From: a virus
Direction: 5' to 3' (one strand)
Length of the DNA: 43,148 nucleotides
IMG/VR virus record: IMGVR_UViG_3300035698_033352
Coordinates: 1 to 43,148 of that record
The first letter of the stretch is position 1. Every line of letters starts with the position of its first letter. Shown here piece after piece: positions 26,177-34,797 of the stretch. The notes beneath the pieces were generated by a model, which was given only the letters and a program-made list of their open reading frames with translations, searched no databases and was not told where the DNA came from. A program made the translations under genes and the position numbers.

Positions 26177-28024
26177 TTATACCGTGCTTCCGATTATGTC
26201 GTAACTCTTATAGCGAATTTCGAACATGGATCCTGGAGGTCCAATAACAATTCCCCTATCCGTGTTTGCCTCTACGTCAAACTGTATATCTGAATATTGC
26301 CTGGGGTTAGAGTTGCCAACTGTTCCAGTTTGGTTTTTGATGTCGATTGAGTTAACAGTTAGGACACCTGGGTTATTGAAAATGACATTCTGGATCTCAG
26401 CGATAATGATCGGCTGGTCAATCTCGTAATTTTTGATATTGAAGAACTTATTGAGCCTGGCGATAACGTTCTGAAGCACTAGCGTAGAGTTGAAGTTTGG
26501 GTCGACGACAATGGAAAAATCAATCTTAAGGTTGATCACTTGTGCATCTAGAATGTCAATAGCATCTGAGATGAGTCGGTACTCATTGAGAAAACGTCGC
26601 AGGTTCAACTTTAGGCTGTCTGGAGACATTGTGAGTCGTTGTTCGTTGTCCCTTGAGATGATGAACAACTGAGCAGCGAGCGGGTTGTTCGGGTTTGGCT
26701 GGATTGATGCTCGGAATACTCGGCCGAAGTTAGACGGCATCGTATATACACGGGCAAGCAAATCTTCCTTGGTTACAATACGGCCCTGTGAAGCCTTAAC
26801 AGCAGGAACCCTTTGCTTGAGTTCATCAACCGTGGGAGCATCCTCGCCACCTGCGGCAGACTCAAAGTTCTGGGCATCAATTGACTGACGCACAAACTGG
26901 GAAACTTCGGGTGTGGGCCGCCCAGGGAAACTGATGACAAGGTTGGTTAGGCCACGAATAGATCTCCTACCAATGTTGTGATTCAGTCCGCCACCGTAGC
27001 GATACTCAATCGTCAGTGTACTGTTCGGTGCCAAGACTCCAAAAGTAGTAGTTTGCAGCAGATTGCCTGGGTTGAGCGTGAACCTGGAGAATGTTTTCTT
27101 ACCGTAAAGGGGAACAGCAAACTCGGAAGGATCTGGGATAATGTCGTCATTTAGGCTCTGTGCACTTCCACCACCAAAAGTTAGCGTCGTTAGCCGTGTT
27201 TGTAGGCCTGTGCCAGCTGTAAAACGATAGGGGGCTGGGATAGGGACAATGGCTTCTTGCACTAAGTCAGAATCGTTTGTAATGTTTGGGATTGCCTCAA
27301 ATATTGTGTCCTGTGTCAGGTAATCAACCTCGTAGTACTTGTTGCCCTGGTTATCTGTGACTCGGATGATCTCAGTAACGTTCTCCTTAGACAGGGTGTG
27401 TTTTTTGAAAGCTTGAAACCCACCGACCGAAAAGGATTCCACCTGACGGAAACCTGAGATGGCTACGGCTTCTCTTGTGAGTATGAATGTGGTTGGGTTG
27501 TTGCTGCTGTCACGGTTACCAACTGTAACAGACGCTTCAAGTTCACCAGCGTTGTCTGTTTCCCTGAAGTCAATGTCTTCTACTAGTTCAAATTGTGTTC
27601 CGTTTTGAGCACGTACTACAGTACCTTCGTGGATAATTGGCAAAGCCTCAGTGTTAGGCTCCGCTGGAGTTCCAGTTGCTGGCACTTCGATTATGAAAGA
27701 ACAATTTAGGACAGCTGGAGACGCACCGACGATTGGAACACCTGCATTTTTTATATGACGTTCAATGTTGACAGTTTCTACAGCTGTATCAATTGACATC
27801 TCGTGAAATTGGTGATCCAAATAGAATGAAGTTACATCGCCTGTGTAGGCTGCAAGATCCAACAGCATTCCTCCAAGGCTGGCCTCGGAAAAATCCCGAA
27901 TCTGGTCTGGGAAGTTAGTCCTGGCGTATTCAAGCAGGTCACCTTTCAGCGAATCGAAGTCCTTGTTCAGGTACTTGCGCTGTTTGATCTGTTTGAGTAG
28001 TCTTTTTTTGCTGCTTACTGGCAC
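26177..28024 (-). CDS. 6: Baseplate wedge protein, T4 gp6-like (baseplate J family)
   Basis: A 615-residue protein. The N-terminus (KYLNKDFDSLKGDLLEYART, then DFSEASLGGMLLDLAAYTGD and VTSFYLDHQFHEMSIDTA) is the well-known gp6/baseplate J signature of T4-type phages, in which gp6 forms the inner iris that triggers sheath contraction. The middle contains the barrel region and the C-terminus the dimerisation parts (RVPAVKASQGRIVTKEDLL). The length is near T4 gp6 (660). The start is GTG at 28024 after a 12-base gap from the gp25-like gene, which is the usual partner order gp25-gp6. Confidence 0.9.
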   Translation of the reverse strand: MPVSSKKRLLKQIKQRKYLNKDFDSLKGDLLEYARTNFPDQIRDFSEASLGGMLLDLAAYTGDVTSFYLDHQFHEMSIDTAVETVNIERHIKNAGVPIVGASPAVLNCSFIIEVPATGTPAEPNTEALPIIHEGTVVRAQNGTQFELVEDIDFRETDNAGELEASVTVGNRDSSNNPTTFILTREAVAISGFRQVESFSVGGFQAFKKHTLSKENVTEIIRVTDNQGNKYYEVDYLTQDTIFEAIPNITNDSDLVQEAIVPIPAPYRFTAGTGLQTRLTTLTFGGGSAQSLNDDIIPDPSEFAVPLYGKKTFSRFTLNPGNLLQTTTFGVLAPNSTLTIEYRYGGGLNHNIGRRSIRGLTNLVISFPGRPTPEVSQFVRQSIDAQNFESAAGGEDAPTVDELKQRVPAVKASQGRIVTKEDLLARVYTMPSNFGRVFRASIQPNPNNPLAAQLFIISRDNEQRLTMSPDSLKLNLRRFLNEYRLISDAIDILDAQVINLKIDFSIVVDPNFNSTLVLQNVIARLNKFFNIKNYEIDQPIIIAEIQNVIFNNPGVLTVNSIDIKNQTGTVGNSNPRQYSDIQFDVEANTDRGIVIGPPGSMFEIRYKSYDIIGSTV

Positions 28025-28035
28025 GTTAGGTTACC

Positions 28036-28509
28036 TTAAATAATGTAGAGTTCCAGTTCCATGTTTTTGTCATTGATATTGAGTCGTGGAACTGCGTAGG
28101 AAAGAAAAATACGGACTCGGCCCGTGAACTGGTTTTCTTCCAAATCTGGAAAGCTTTCGAATCCCAAGGGAGTGACAAAAGGAATCCACTTGGTGATTGC
28201 CGTATTGATTCGAACCATTGCCTCAGTGTCAAAATCGTCTTTGTTGCTGTATTCGGTAAGCAAGGGACGTAAATTGGCCCCAAAATTGTAAAGAGCAATT
28301 CGCTCTCCCCAATTGGTAAGAAGAAGGTTGCGAAGGTTGTCTTCGATTTGATCTGCGATGTTATCATGGGTTTGAAACATGCTGGAACCGCCCACAAGTT
28401 CAAGAGGGGTTTTAATACCAATTGGCAATCGTGAGCGATTTGCAATGAGCGGGTTATTACGAATAACCTCGTTTCTTACGCCAACATCCTTGAAGCTTCT
28501 TCTAATCAT
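28036..28509 (-). CDS. 25: Baseplate wedge protein, gp25-like
   Basis: A 157-residue protein of the GPW/gp25 family, which clamps gp6 and seeds the sheath. The family hallmark is present: IADQIEDNLRNLLLTNWGER followed by LYNFGANLRPLLTE, with the conserved G-E-R and F-G-x-x-L. The C-terminal strands (FTGRVRIFLSYAVP and the last residues) form the handshake with sheath subunits in known structures. The length is close to T4 gp25 (132), with a longer N-terminus. It precedes the gp6-like gene on the same strand. Confidence 0.9.
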   Translation of the reverse strand: MIRRSFKDVGVRNEVIRNNPLIANRSRLPIGIKTPLELVGGSSMFQTHDNIADQIEDNLRNLLLTNWGERIALYNFGANLRPLLTEYSNKDDFDTEAMVRINTAITKWIPFVTPLGFESFPDLEENQFTGRVRIFLSYAVPRLNINDKNMELELYII

Positions 28510-28542
28510 CAGAGGTAAGTATTAGCCAGGGACAATACGTGT

Positions 28543-28872
28543 TTACAAAGAGGCTATTCCAGTTACTAATTCAAGAGCTTCAACACGATTCCTGACATCC
28601 ACCACAACACCTTCAAGTGTTTTGATTTTTTCAAGAAGCTCACTAATAACCGTATCGGTGATTGCCCTAGCACGCTCCCTGGCTTCAGTTTCTCCTCCTA
28701 AAGTTGTAATATCCGTACGCTCCGATTCCGAAACCTCAGAACCTTCTGATGAATTTGCTGTCCGAGCCTCAGCAATCTTTCTTTCAACGGAATCATTGAT
28801 TGTGGAAGTTGATTCAAGCCAGGCTTGTTCGAGCAAGCCAATTAATCTTTCTTTTTCATTTGGTGAGGGCAT
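28543..28872 (-). CDS. Small coiled-coil protein of unknown function
   Basis: A 109-residue acidic protein, helical throughout, with a heptad-like C-terminal half (ITDTVISELLEKIKTLEGVV then VRNRVEALEL). It sits between the central-spike-like gene and the gp25-like gene in the virion block and is probably a small baseplate or chaperone component. No membrane segment or catalytic motif. The ATG has no strong ribosome-binding site. Confidence 0.65.
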   Translation of the reverse strand: MPSPNEKERLIGLLEQAWLESTSTINDSVERKIAEARTANSSEGSEVSESERTDITTLGGETEARERARAITDTVISELLEKIKTLEGVVVDVRNRVEALELVTGIASL

Positions 28873-28927
28873 ATTTTCTCCATGTATCCAATTATTTTTC
28901 TGGCAAAACCAGGTTGGCTAACCTCAA

Positions 28928-30679
28928 TTATTCCCCGAAGATCTTTTCACTGGCCGCAGCCTCTACTGAACTATCAGTGTTGCTTTTGCCGTCCGAGTGT
29001 GCCTGGGTTGCTTCTTGGGAATTTTGTTGTAGGTCAACTTGCAGTTGAGTTCCTAGCAACCCTATATTTACAGCAATTGCCGATAGCGCAGCGATTGGAC
29101 TATAAGGTATGGCAATCGCCCCCGCAAACGCCGACTGCAATAGTGTCGTGAGTTGATCAAACTTTTCATGCGTCTTTGTGTCCTGCGCCACAAGCGCATC
29201 TTTTAGTGCTTCAATCTCCGTCTGTAGGTGATCAACTGTGTCTCTGAACTTGGACCACCTGATATATGGCTCACCACCAGGTGTTGGGTCACCACCAGCT
29301 CCTGCTACTTCTGCCAGGCCTCTGCCGAGAACAATCTTGGGTCCGTCAATATGTACGCCTTCTTTGGACATATAGATTACATCTAAATCTGTCTCGGCAG
29401 CTCCTTCACGGAGCAAAAGAATAGTTCCTTCAATTTCGTTGTCAGTGTCTTTGCGGGCGATCATCCTAAGATGGTCAGCCTTCTGAACCACATAACTCTT
29501 ATTGAGAGTCCCTTGTTCACCTGCCCTAGGTTGTACCAACTCATTTAAGTTGTCCCCTGCTGGCAGGGTGTTCTCAGTGTATTCAATCTCTGTAAGGCCG
29601 TAGTTCACGTCCACCTCTGATTGCATCGTGACATATATCCTGGCAGCATCACGCACAAGGTCTGGGTCGCCCTCAACAAGATTGTCTGAAAGTTGGTTAG
29701 TGCCTGGCACCCTAAGGTAGCGAGCCTTGTCTGTTTCATTTACATTTCGGGTGTTGCCCACCACCCAAGGCGCTGTATTACCTTCGAAAGCGTCGCCTGG
29801 GTCTACGTTGGGTTCTGGCAAGATTCTCCCACGTCCCACGACAATGTCTATTGAGCCTGCTTGCCCAGATGCATCTGGGTTTTCTTCTGCTCGAACGCCA
29901 AGTACGTCTCCTTTTCTGTCCTCTCCGAGGCAGATAAGTGTGTTGTTGGCACCTTGAAACACTAGCTCCTGTGGTCGTTTACGCCAACGAGGAACTGATT
30001 CAAAGGTTTGGAGAGGTATAGCATCCGCATCCCCACCCTTGTGACTAGTTGCGTTTAGGAGTATTCTGTCGTAGGCATTATCAGTTGAACCACTTTGAGC
30101 TAACACAAATGTTGATGGTGTGTTGGCACCATTAGGGAAACCAGGGTCAGGTTGGTCTACTTTGCGAGCCTGGCGTTCTTCGGAGGAAAAGTTGCTTGGG
30201 TTTCTTGAGGGCAGCAAAATCCTATCTTGATGTGTGTAGTTGACATCTTCTACGGTCCTTGTTGAACTTGTACGAGTCATCCAATAACCGACTTGTTGCC
30301 CGCCATACGAATAATCCTCATAGATCACTTCGACGCTTTCGCCAGCTTGAATTGGCAATTGAAAGTGTGAGGAGAAGAATGGGAATAGTATGGTGTTGGT
30401 TCTCGCAGCTCGACCACCCTCGTTGCTAACAATGCGAGCGACAATTGAGTTAACAGGCATAATGTCAGCCCACCTTGGGTTATTGACGACTCCTTTTATC
30501 TGCTCAATTTGCTCGACCGTCAGGATGTTTGGATCCATGATAACATCAACGACGATCGCTCTTTGGAGAGTTGGCGCAGCAGCTTGTGTTTGCGCACCTT
30601 GTATTGCACCACCAATACGATTGGCGGCTGAGCCGCCAACGATACTTCTGGTTGCTGGTGATCCTGTTCTTCTTGCCAT
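28928..30679 (-). CDS. Virion protein with a gp5-like OB-fold N-terminus (baseplate hub candidate)
   Basis: A 583-residue protein. Residues about 70-150 (PVNSIVARIVSNEGG, ILFPFFSSHFQLPIQAGESV, GQQVGYWMTRTSS, VEDVNYTHQDRILL) resemble the OB-fold region of hub and spike proteins in T4-type phages, in which a phrase such as P-F-F-x-x-H-x-x-L-P-x-x-x-G-E-x-V leads into G-Y-W-M. The middle is beta-rich with GRGRILPEPN and similar loops; the C-terminus has a helix and a short acidic tail. It is the second gene of the minus-strand block, read next before the coiled-coil and gp25-like genes. No lysozyme domain is apparent. Confidence 0.7.
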   Translation of the reverse strand: MARRTGSPATRSIVGGSAANRIGGAIQGAQTQAAAPTLQRAIVVDVIMDPNILTVEQIEQIKGVVNNPRWADIMPVNSIVARIVSNEGGRAARTNTILFPFFSSHFQLPIQAGESVEVIYEDYSYGGQQVGYWMTRTSSTRTVEDVNYTHQDRILLPSRNPSNFSSEERQARKVDQPDPGFPNGANTPSTFVLAQSGSTDNAYDRILLNATSHKGGDADAIPLQTFESVPRWRKRPQELVFQGANNTLICLGEDRKGDVLGVRAEENPDASGQAGSIDIVVGRGRILPEPNVDPGDAFEGNTAPWVVGNTRNVNETDKARYLRVPGTNQLSDNLVEGDPDLVRDAARIYVTMQSEVDVNYGLTEIEYTENTLPAGDNLNELVQPRAGEQGTLNKSYVVQKADHLRMIARKDTDNEIEGTILLLREGAAETDLDVIYMSKEGVHIDGPKIVLGRGLAEVAGAGGDPTPGGEPYIRWSKFRDTVDHLQTEIEALKDALVAQDTKTHEKFDQLTTLLQSAFAGAIAIPYSPIAALSAIAVNIGLLGTQLQVDLQQNSQEATQAHSDGKSNTDSSVEAAASEKIFGE

Positions 30680-30760
30680 AGGTGTAGGTATATACTAGAC
30701 AAGATTACAAGAAATTGGCTATGAGATTATAGACTAAGGTAACTTTCATTTCTGTAAATG

Positions 30761-31321
30761 TTAGTCGTCCAATAAAGCTAGAAGTTCTGGTGAGAAAGCT
30801 TCGGCCAGCTCACTGTCATTCCAAATGCTCCGCATGAGTTCAACATCTTGATCCTCGTGCCAGAGCTGATTGGCTGCCATATAAGTCTCATCGCCCTGCC
30901 CAGGAATCCAGGGTTCAAAATCTTCAGGCATCCTAGTCCAATCGCCAAATATATTGAAAGCAGGGTGTAAAGGAATTTTAAGTTGGTCGCTTTCACTTAC
31001 TGGGATTGAACCATCCAGCAATTTGATAGCTTCAGATGGAGACACGACTTCAACATTTCTAATTGGTAGTTTTTCCACGTGCCACATCACCTCTTCAGGG
31101 AATGCAACATCTGGAAGAAGAGCTGTTTCAAATATTACAGCAGCGGAACGGACTTTGGCCCTGCCCATTGAGGACTGTTGAACTCCTGGAACATGTTTTG
31201 CCCCTTCGGCAACGGCAAATACAGAACCAGCTGGGCCATAGCTCGATTGCCACAATTCTTGTGACTCCTGAATGGCCATAGCATCCTTCTGATTGGTAAA
31301 GTGGATATATCGTCTACTCAT
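30761..31321 (-). CDS. Small ADP-ribosyltransferase-like protein (tentative)
   Basis: A 186-residue protein that starts SRRYIHFTNQKDAMAIQESQ, resembling the first strand and helix of ADP-ribosyltransferase-type folds (an aromatic-x-H-x-T motif followed by an amphipathic helix). GPAGSVFAVAEGAKHVPG follows, then a hydrophobic strand VRSAAVIFETALLP and PEEVMWHVEKLPI. The C-terminal third is acidic. The three-position active site cannot be fixed by eye. Its start lies 35 bases from the start of the divergent plus-strand gene. An alternative is a structural role only. Confidence 0.6.
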   Translation of the reverse strand: MSRRYIHFTNQKDAMAIQESQELWQSSYGPAGSVFAVAEGAKHVPGVQQSSMGRAKVRSAAVIFETALLPDVAFPEEVMWHVEKLPIRNVEVVSPSEAIKLLDGSIPVSESDQLKIPLHPAFNIFGDWTRMPEDFEPWIPGQGDETYMAANQLWHEDQDVELMRSIWNDSELAEAFSPELLALLDD

Positions 31322-31356
31322 TGGTTGTTTCTCGCCTGTTGTTGATAATTACCGAC

Positions 31357-31887
31357 ATGGCGACAGATAATCCAAAAACCCCTGAAGAAGAACTAGGCGA
31401 ACTACTTGAAGACGAATTTGCTGCTGGGCTTGAAGAAAATGCAGAGAATTACGAGTACGTGCCTCAGTCATTTAACCCGCAAGTCCCTGAATGGAAGTTT
31501 GAGGCACCAGACATTAAAGATTTGGATACACGAACAAATCGCCAGCTGCTTGACTTTAGCGCCCTGCTTGATACGCTTTCTTCACTCGAAGAAAAGAAGA
31601 AACTTCTCTGGCGTCAGATCTATGAGAACGCTGTAAGCGACCGCAAGAATGCCTATATTTTATTTGGCGATCTCTATAAAGATGTTCACAACAAACCAAA
31701 TGAGCATGCCATTATGGGACCTATCCTTTCAAAATACATGGAGCGACTAGAGAAATCCAATGCACAGCTCATTAAGCTTGCAGAGATGATTGATGAAGTC
31801 GCTGAGACCGAAGAAGAATGGATGACTGATGAAGACGCCATGTATAAACGCATCCTGGATAACAAAGACAAAGAAGGTAAAAAATGA
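31357..31887 (+). CDS. Candidate small terminase subunit (gp16-like) or other helical DNA-packaging protein
   Basis: A 176-residue, acidic, mainly helical protein. Residues about 65-145 form two long helices (SALLDTLSSLEEKKKLLWRQ, NAVSDRKNAYILFGDLYKDV, then NEHAIMGPILSKYMERLEKS and AQLIKLAEMIDEV). This pattern resembles small terminase proteins of marine T4-like phages, but I am working from memory of the family. ATG 31357 is preferred over an upstream TTG at 31321, which would overlap the divergent gene. It overlaps the next gene by ATGA. The large terminase is not in this window. Confidence 0.5.
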   Translation: MATDNPKTPEEELGELLEDEFAAGLEENAENYEYVPQSFNPQVPEWKFEAPDIKDLDTRTNRQLLDFSALLDTLSSLEEKKKLLWRQIYENAVSDRKNAYILFGDLYKDVHNKPNEHAIMGPILSKYMERLEKSNAQLIKLAEMIDEVAETEEEWMTDEDAMYKRILDNKDKEGKK

Positions 31888-33944
31888 CTGACAGTGCTTT
31901 AAGGCTTCTTATTGAGCGTGAAGTCGAAGAGGCTATTAGTCTGCTTGGGGAGGGGATCGTACACCTGGATAAACTCAAGTGGCATGACATGCTCGACTTC
32001 CTCAAGGCTTGGAATCTCGACAAGGCTAAATTTCACGTGACAGAAAAAATGGATGGAGTCGCCATGATACTTGGAGTTGAGAATGGCAAGTTCTACATGC
32101 GTAGCAAGAACATGGTCTTTCACTCGTTGGAAGACATTTCTGATGCCTCGTTCCTGTCTGATTTCAAATCCTACTTCGACAAACTCCAAAGTGTCCCCTG
32201 GGATAGCATTGTCACAAAACTGGCAGCCAAACATGGTTTCGAGTATGACGGAAACTTGGAAATCGAAGGCGAAGCCATTCCCTCTTGGGACCATAACATC
32301 GTCATGTATGATGAGGCTAAGATCGGCGACGGAATTTTTGTTATCTTCAACACCAAGACAGGTTTGGGCAAGAAGGACAAAACAGGACGGCTAACGCTCC
32401 CAGAGATGTGGAAAGACCTCGCAGAGGAAGCGAACAAGTACAGTACGATCAAGTTCTTCCAGGTCCCTGAGATGGATATCTCAGGGTTGGAGTTTGACAA
32501 CGACATTGTTGTATCCCTTGAAGACCTGGTAGAGAAGCACGGAAATTTCCTGAGAAAGCCAGCTCGTACGCCCGCAGCGAAAGAACTTAAAGCCAAGCTC
32601 TTGCAACGGGTTAAAGAGATCGGTCTCCAGGCAAAAAACCAAGCCCTTGGACATGATGTCTCAGGCAAATTTGGCAAAGACGTAGAAGGTGTTGTCATTT
32701 CTGGACCAGACGGAAAGCTTATCAAAATTGTAGACACCGAAAAGTTTACTGAGGTTGGTCAAAGAAATTGGCATTATCTGGGCAGGATTTTTGATTCCGA
32801 AAACAGATTCAGGAAAGCGCTCAAGGCTGACCCAGATTCATGGGATGTCGGTCTAGAGCAGCACCAAGACGAAGTGGATGAAGTCGAACGTGAGTTCGAA
32901 GAGAACGGCCACGAGATGGTTACCATTAAAAGGAAGCAACGGGAAACACGAGAGCGAATTGATTACCAGAAAGCTCTAATAGCAAAACTGCGTCGCCTGG
33001 CTGAGGAAATGCCACTGGACGAGGTCATCGAGCTTTTTGTCGACAAGAAGATTGTTCCAGAGGGTGTAGTCAGGAAAGACCTTAGAGCAGCACTCAATGA
33101 GTCTGCTATCCAAGAAGGTGGAAACGTATTTGATGGTATGAACTCCGTGGTGCCCAAGCCTTTATTGGAGCCTAGCATCAGTAATGCATTGAGCCTAGCT
33201 GGCTTTGATGGCCTAGAATACGAAATCGTTGGCAATAAAAGCAAAAAGTTCTTCAATGATATCGACATAGCAGTGAGTCTAGACAAGTTGGCTGACTATT
33301 TGGGCATGTCCGAGCTAACAGATATACATGAGTTTTGGAGCGTGCTTGATGGCCACCTAGCAAACTCGACTGTCGAAAGCTTTTCTATCATAAAAGGCTT
33401 GAAGCAGTTTCACCTCCTGGCACCGTTGGTTGATTCCTCAGGCGAGCAGATGAATGCTTTCACCGCCGAAGGCGATCGTACAGATGAACCAGGCATGATC
33501 CAGATCGATGTCTTCGTTGGCAACCTCAACTGGATGAAAGACATCAACTCGGGTGCCCCTGAATCAAGTAAAAAGAAGGCTGTTTGGCGAAATTTGCTTT
33601 ACTACGCCATTGCCACCGTCGTTCGCTGGAAAGAACCAGGAGACCCAGATGATGTTTGGAACAGATACATCATGGATTTCCGTAGCGGATTAAAGAAAAG
33701 AAAGTTCCAAATCATTCCACCAAGCGGTCGCCGCAAAAAAGACAAGAAGGTAACACTAGAGGATGAAATCGTAACCACTAGTCCTGATGGACTTGTGCAA
33801 GAGTTCTTTGGTCCTGGTATTACTTGGTCGGATGTAAACTCATATGAGGCGCTGATCAAGATGATCAACTCCAGCAGGTTTAGATTTAAAGAAGACAGGC
33901 CAGAGATTTTAGCAGCCTTCAAAAAGAAGATGAACAATGACTAG
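31884..33944 (+). CDS. Polynucleotide ligase fused to a pol-beta-type nucleotidyltransferase
   Basis: A 686-residue two-domain protein. Residues about 45-300 have the covalent nucleotidyltransferase motifs: motif I TEKMDGVA (Lys55-x-Asp57-Gly58), LEIEGEAIPSWD (125-136), DVEGVVI (266-272) and motif V KLIKIVD (278-284, Lys281). Residues about 430-600 look like the DNA polymerase beta nucleotidyltransferase fold: GNKSKKFFNDIDIAV (450-464, Asp459 and Asp461), then a third carboxylate in MIQIDVFVG (Asp542). The two are joined by a charged helical linker. The N-terminus (LRLLIEREVEEAISLLGE to residue 23) matches the putative capsid-targeting pattern of nearby genes, and another L-N-E lies in the linker (404-406). 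Likely role: sealing or repairing nucleic acid ends. Confidence 0.8.
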   Translation: MTDSALRLLIEREVEEAISLLGEGIVHLDKLKWHDMLDFLKAWNLDKAKFHVTEKMDGVAMILGVENGKFYMRSKNMVFHSLEDISDASFLSDFKSYFDKLQSVPWDSIVTKLAAKHGFEYDGNLEIEGEAIPSWDHNIVMYDEAKIGDGIFVIFNTKTGLGKKDKTGRLTLPEMWKDLAEEANKYSTIKFFQVPEMDISGLEFDNDIVVSLEDLVEKHGNFLRKPARTPAAKELKAKLLQRVKEIGLQAKNQALGHDVSGKFGKDVEGVVISGPDGKLIKIVDTEKFTEVGQRNWHYLGRIFDSENRFRKALKADPDSWDVGLEQHQDEVDEVEREFEENGHEMVTIKRKQRETRERIDYQKALIAKLRRLAEEMPLDEVIELFVDKKIVPEGVVRKDLRAALNESAIQEGGNVFDGMNSVVPKPLLEPSISNALSLAGFDGLEYEIVGNKSKKFFNDIDIAVSLDKLADYLGMSELTDIHEFWSVLDGHLANSTVESFSIIKGLKQFHLLAPLVDSSGEQMNAFTAEGDRTDEPGMIQIDVFVGNLNWMKDINSGAPESSKKKAVWRNLLYYAIATVVRWKEPGDPDDVWNRYIMDFRSGLKKRKFQIIPPSGRRKKDKKVTLEDEIVTTSPDGLVQEFFGPGITWSDVNSYEALIKMINSSRFRFKEDRPEILAAFKKKMNND

Positions 33945-34206
33945 GTTTTCCAAGGAACGCTGGAGAAGATTAGCTGGACTCTTGAATGAGGGCAGTCTGG
34001 GAGTCCCAAGTTTGATCGATGCAGATAAACTGCCAAACATTGGACCGCCTGAAGGCCCACAACAAGATGTCATGCCCAAGAAACAAATCCTTGAAGAACT
34101 AACAGCAGTGCTTGCAGAAGTTTTAAGTGAGACGGCTGATGAAGCTTGGTATGCTGGAGCCGAGTATCTCGCTGATGCGCTTAGGGTCCGTATCGAAGAA
34201 CTTTAG
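33937..34206 (+). CDS. Small protein with KERWxxLAGIL-type N-terminal segment
   Basis: An 89-residue protein beginning MTRFSKERWRRLAGLLNEG. The first 18 residues are nearly the same as in three proteins encoded on the minus strand at 39417-41054, while the rest differs. L-N-E at 16-18 would fit a prohead-protease site. The C-terminal half is an acidic helix (EELTAVLAEVLSETADEA). It overlaps the ligase gene by eight bases and converges with the next gene, overlapping it by four. Function unknown; a capsid-targeted internal protein is the inference. Confidence 0.75.
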   Translation: MTRFSKERWRRLAGLLNEGSLGVPSLIDADKLPNIGPPEGPQQDVMPKKQILEELTAVLAEVLSETADEAWYAGAEYLADALRVRIEEL

Positions 34207-34385
34207 TCGAGGTCGATCCCAGCGAGAGCTTCTTCTATGAGAGCCATAATCATTTCTTGAAGCTCCTCTTCGCCACTCACATCTTCATCATCCATGAGCA
34301 GTAGTTTCTTTTTGCCGCCGACATCAACTGTCTTCTTGTTGGCGTCTTTGTATTCTTCGGTTTGTTCTTTATCTCGGTCTACCAT
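34203..34385 (-). CDS. Small acidic protein of unknown function
   Basis: A 60-residue, strongly charged protein with a lysine patch (GGKKKLLLMDDED) and an acidic amphipathic C-terminus (EEELQEMIMALIEEALAGID). It is the last gene of a short minus-strand run; its ATG overlaps the stop of the preceding gene by one base (TAATG), which suggests coupling. It overlaps the convergent plus-strand gene by four bases. No domain recognised. Confidence 0.65.
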   Translation of the reverse strand: MVDRDKEQTEEYKDANKKTVDVGGKKKLLLMDDEDVSGEEELQEMIMALIEEALAGIDLD

Positions 34386-34786
34386 TAGTTGGCCTGGTCC
34401 TTTCGGAGGTAATCAAGTACTGCCTGCAACTTCTCAGGGTCTGTGCTAGCTTGATCAATTTCATAGTACACTTGTTTCTTTAAATTTTGCAACTTCTTGG
34501 ATTGCTCAAGCTTTTTGCGATTGGCAGCCCCAACCTTACCCTTAGGTAAAGTCTTGTCCGATCCAAAGTCCTCACCAGTACCTGCTTGTTTTTCAGCTGC
34601 CTTTTGTGCGGCAGTCTTTTTAGCTTTTTCTGCATTGGACTGAAAAGTCTGTGTGCTTGTCTTCCCAGCGAAGCCCGCCAGGCCTTTTGGTGTATTTTGT
34701 GAGCCCCACACAGGTGCCTGTTCGCTTAGTTGCTCACGGACAGCCTTGCGAATCATCTCTTTGAGTTGTTTGCTTGTTATTTTCAT
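34385..34786 (-). CDS. Small basic protein with putative capsid-targeting N-terminus
   Basis: A 133-residue Lys/Ala/Gln-rich protein. It starts MKITSKQLKEMIRKAVREQL then SEQ, an amphipathic basic helix ending in L-S-E (20-22), like the targeting segment of internal head proteins. The middle is low-complexity and basic (NAEKAKKTAAQKAAEKQAG), as in DNA-bound internal proteins, and the end is a short helix (PEKLQAVLDYLRKDQ). The neighbours with similar starts support the same class. Function inferred only. Confidence 0.7.
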   Translation of the reverse strand: MKITSKQLKEMIRKAVREQLSEQAPVWGSQNTPKGLAGFAGKTSTQTFQSNAEKAKKTAAQKAAEKQAGTGEDFGSDKTLPKGKVGAANRKKLEQSKKLQNLKKQVYYEIDQASTDPEKLQAVLDYLRKDQAN

Positions 34787-34797
34787 ATTGTTACCTA

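Noticed and set aside
28026-28445. A 139-codon minus-strand frame inside the gp25-like gene
   Set aside because: It overlaps the gp25-like gene in another frame, and the latter has complete family motifs; the product has no protein-like features.
31321-31356. An upstream TTG start for the putative small terminase
   Set aside because: It would overlap the start of the divergent gene, adds a hydrophobic stretch unlike the rest, and a good ATG exists at 31357.
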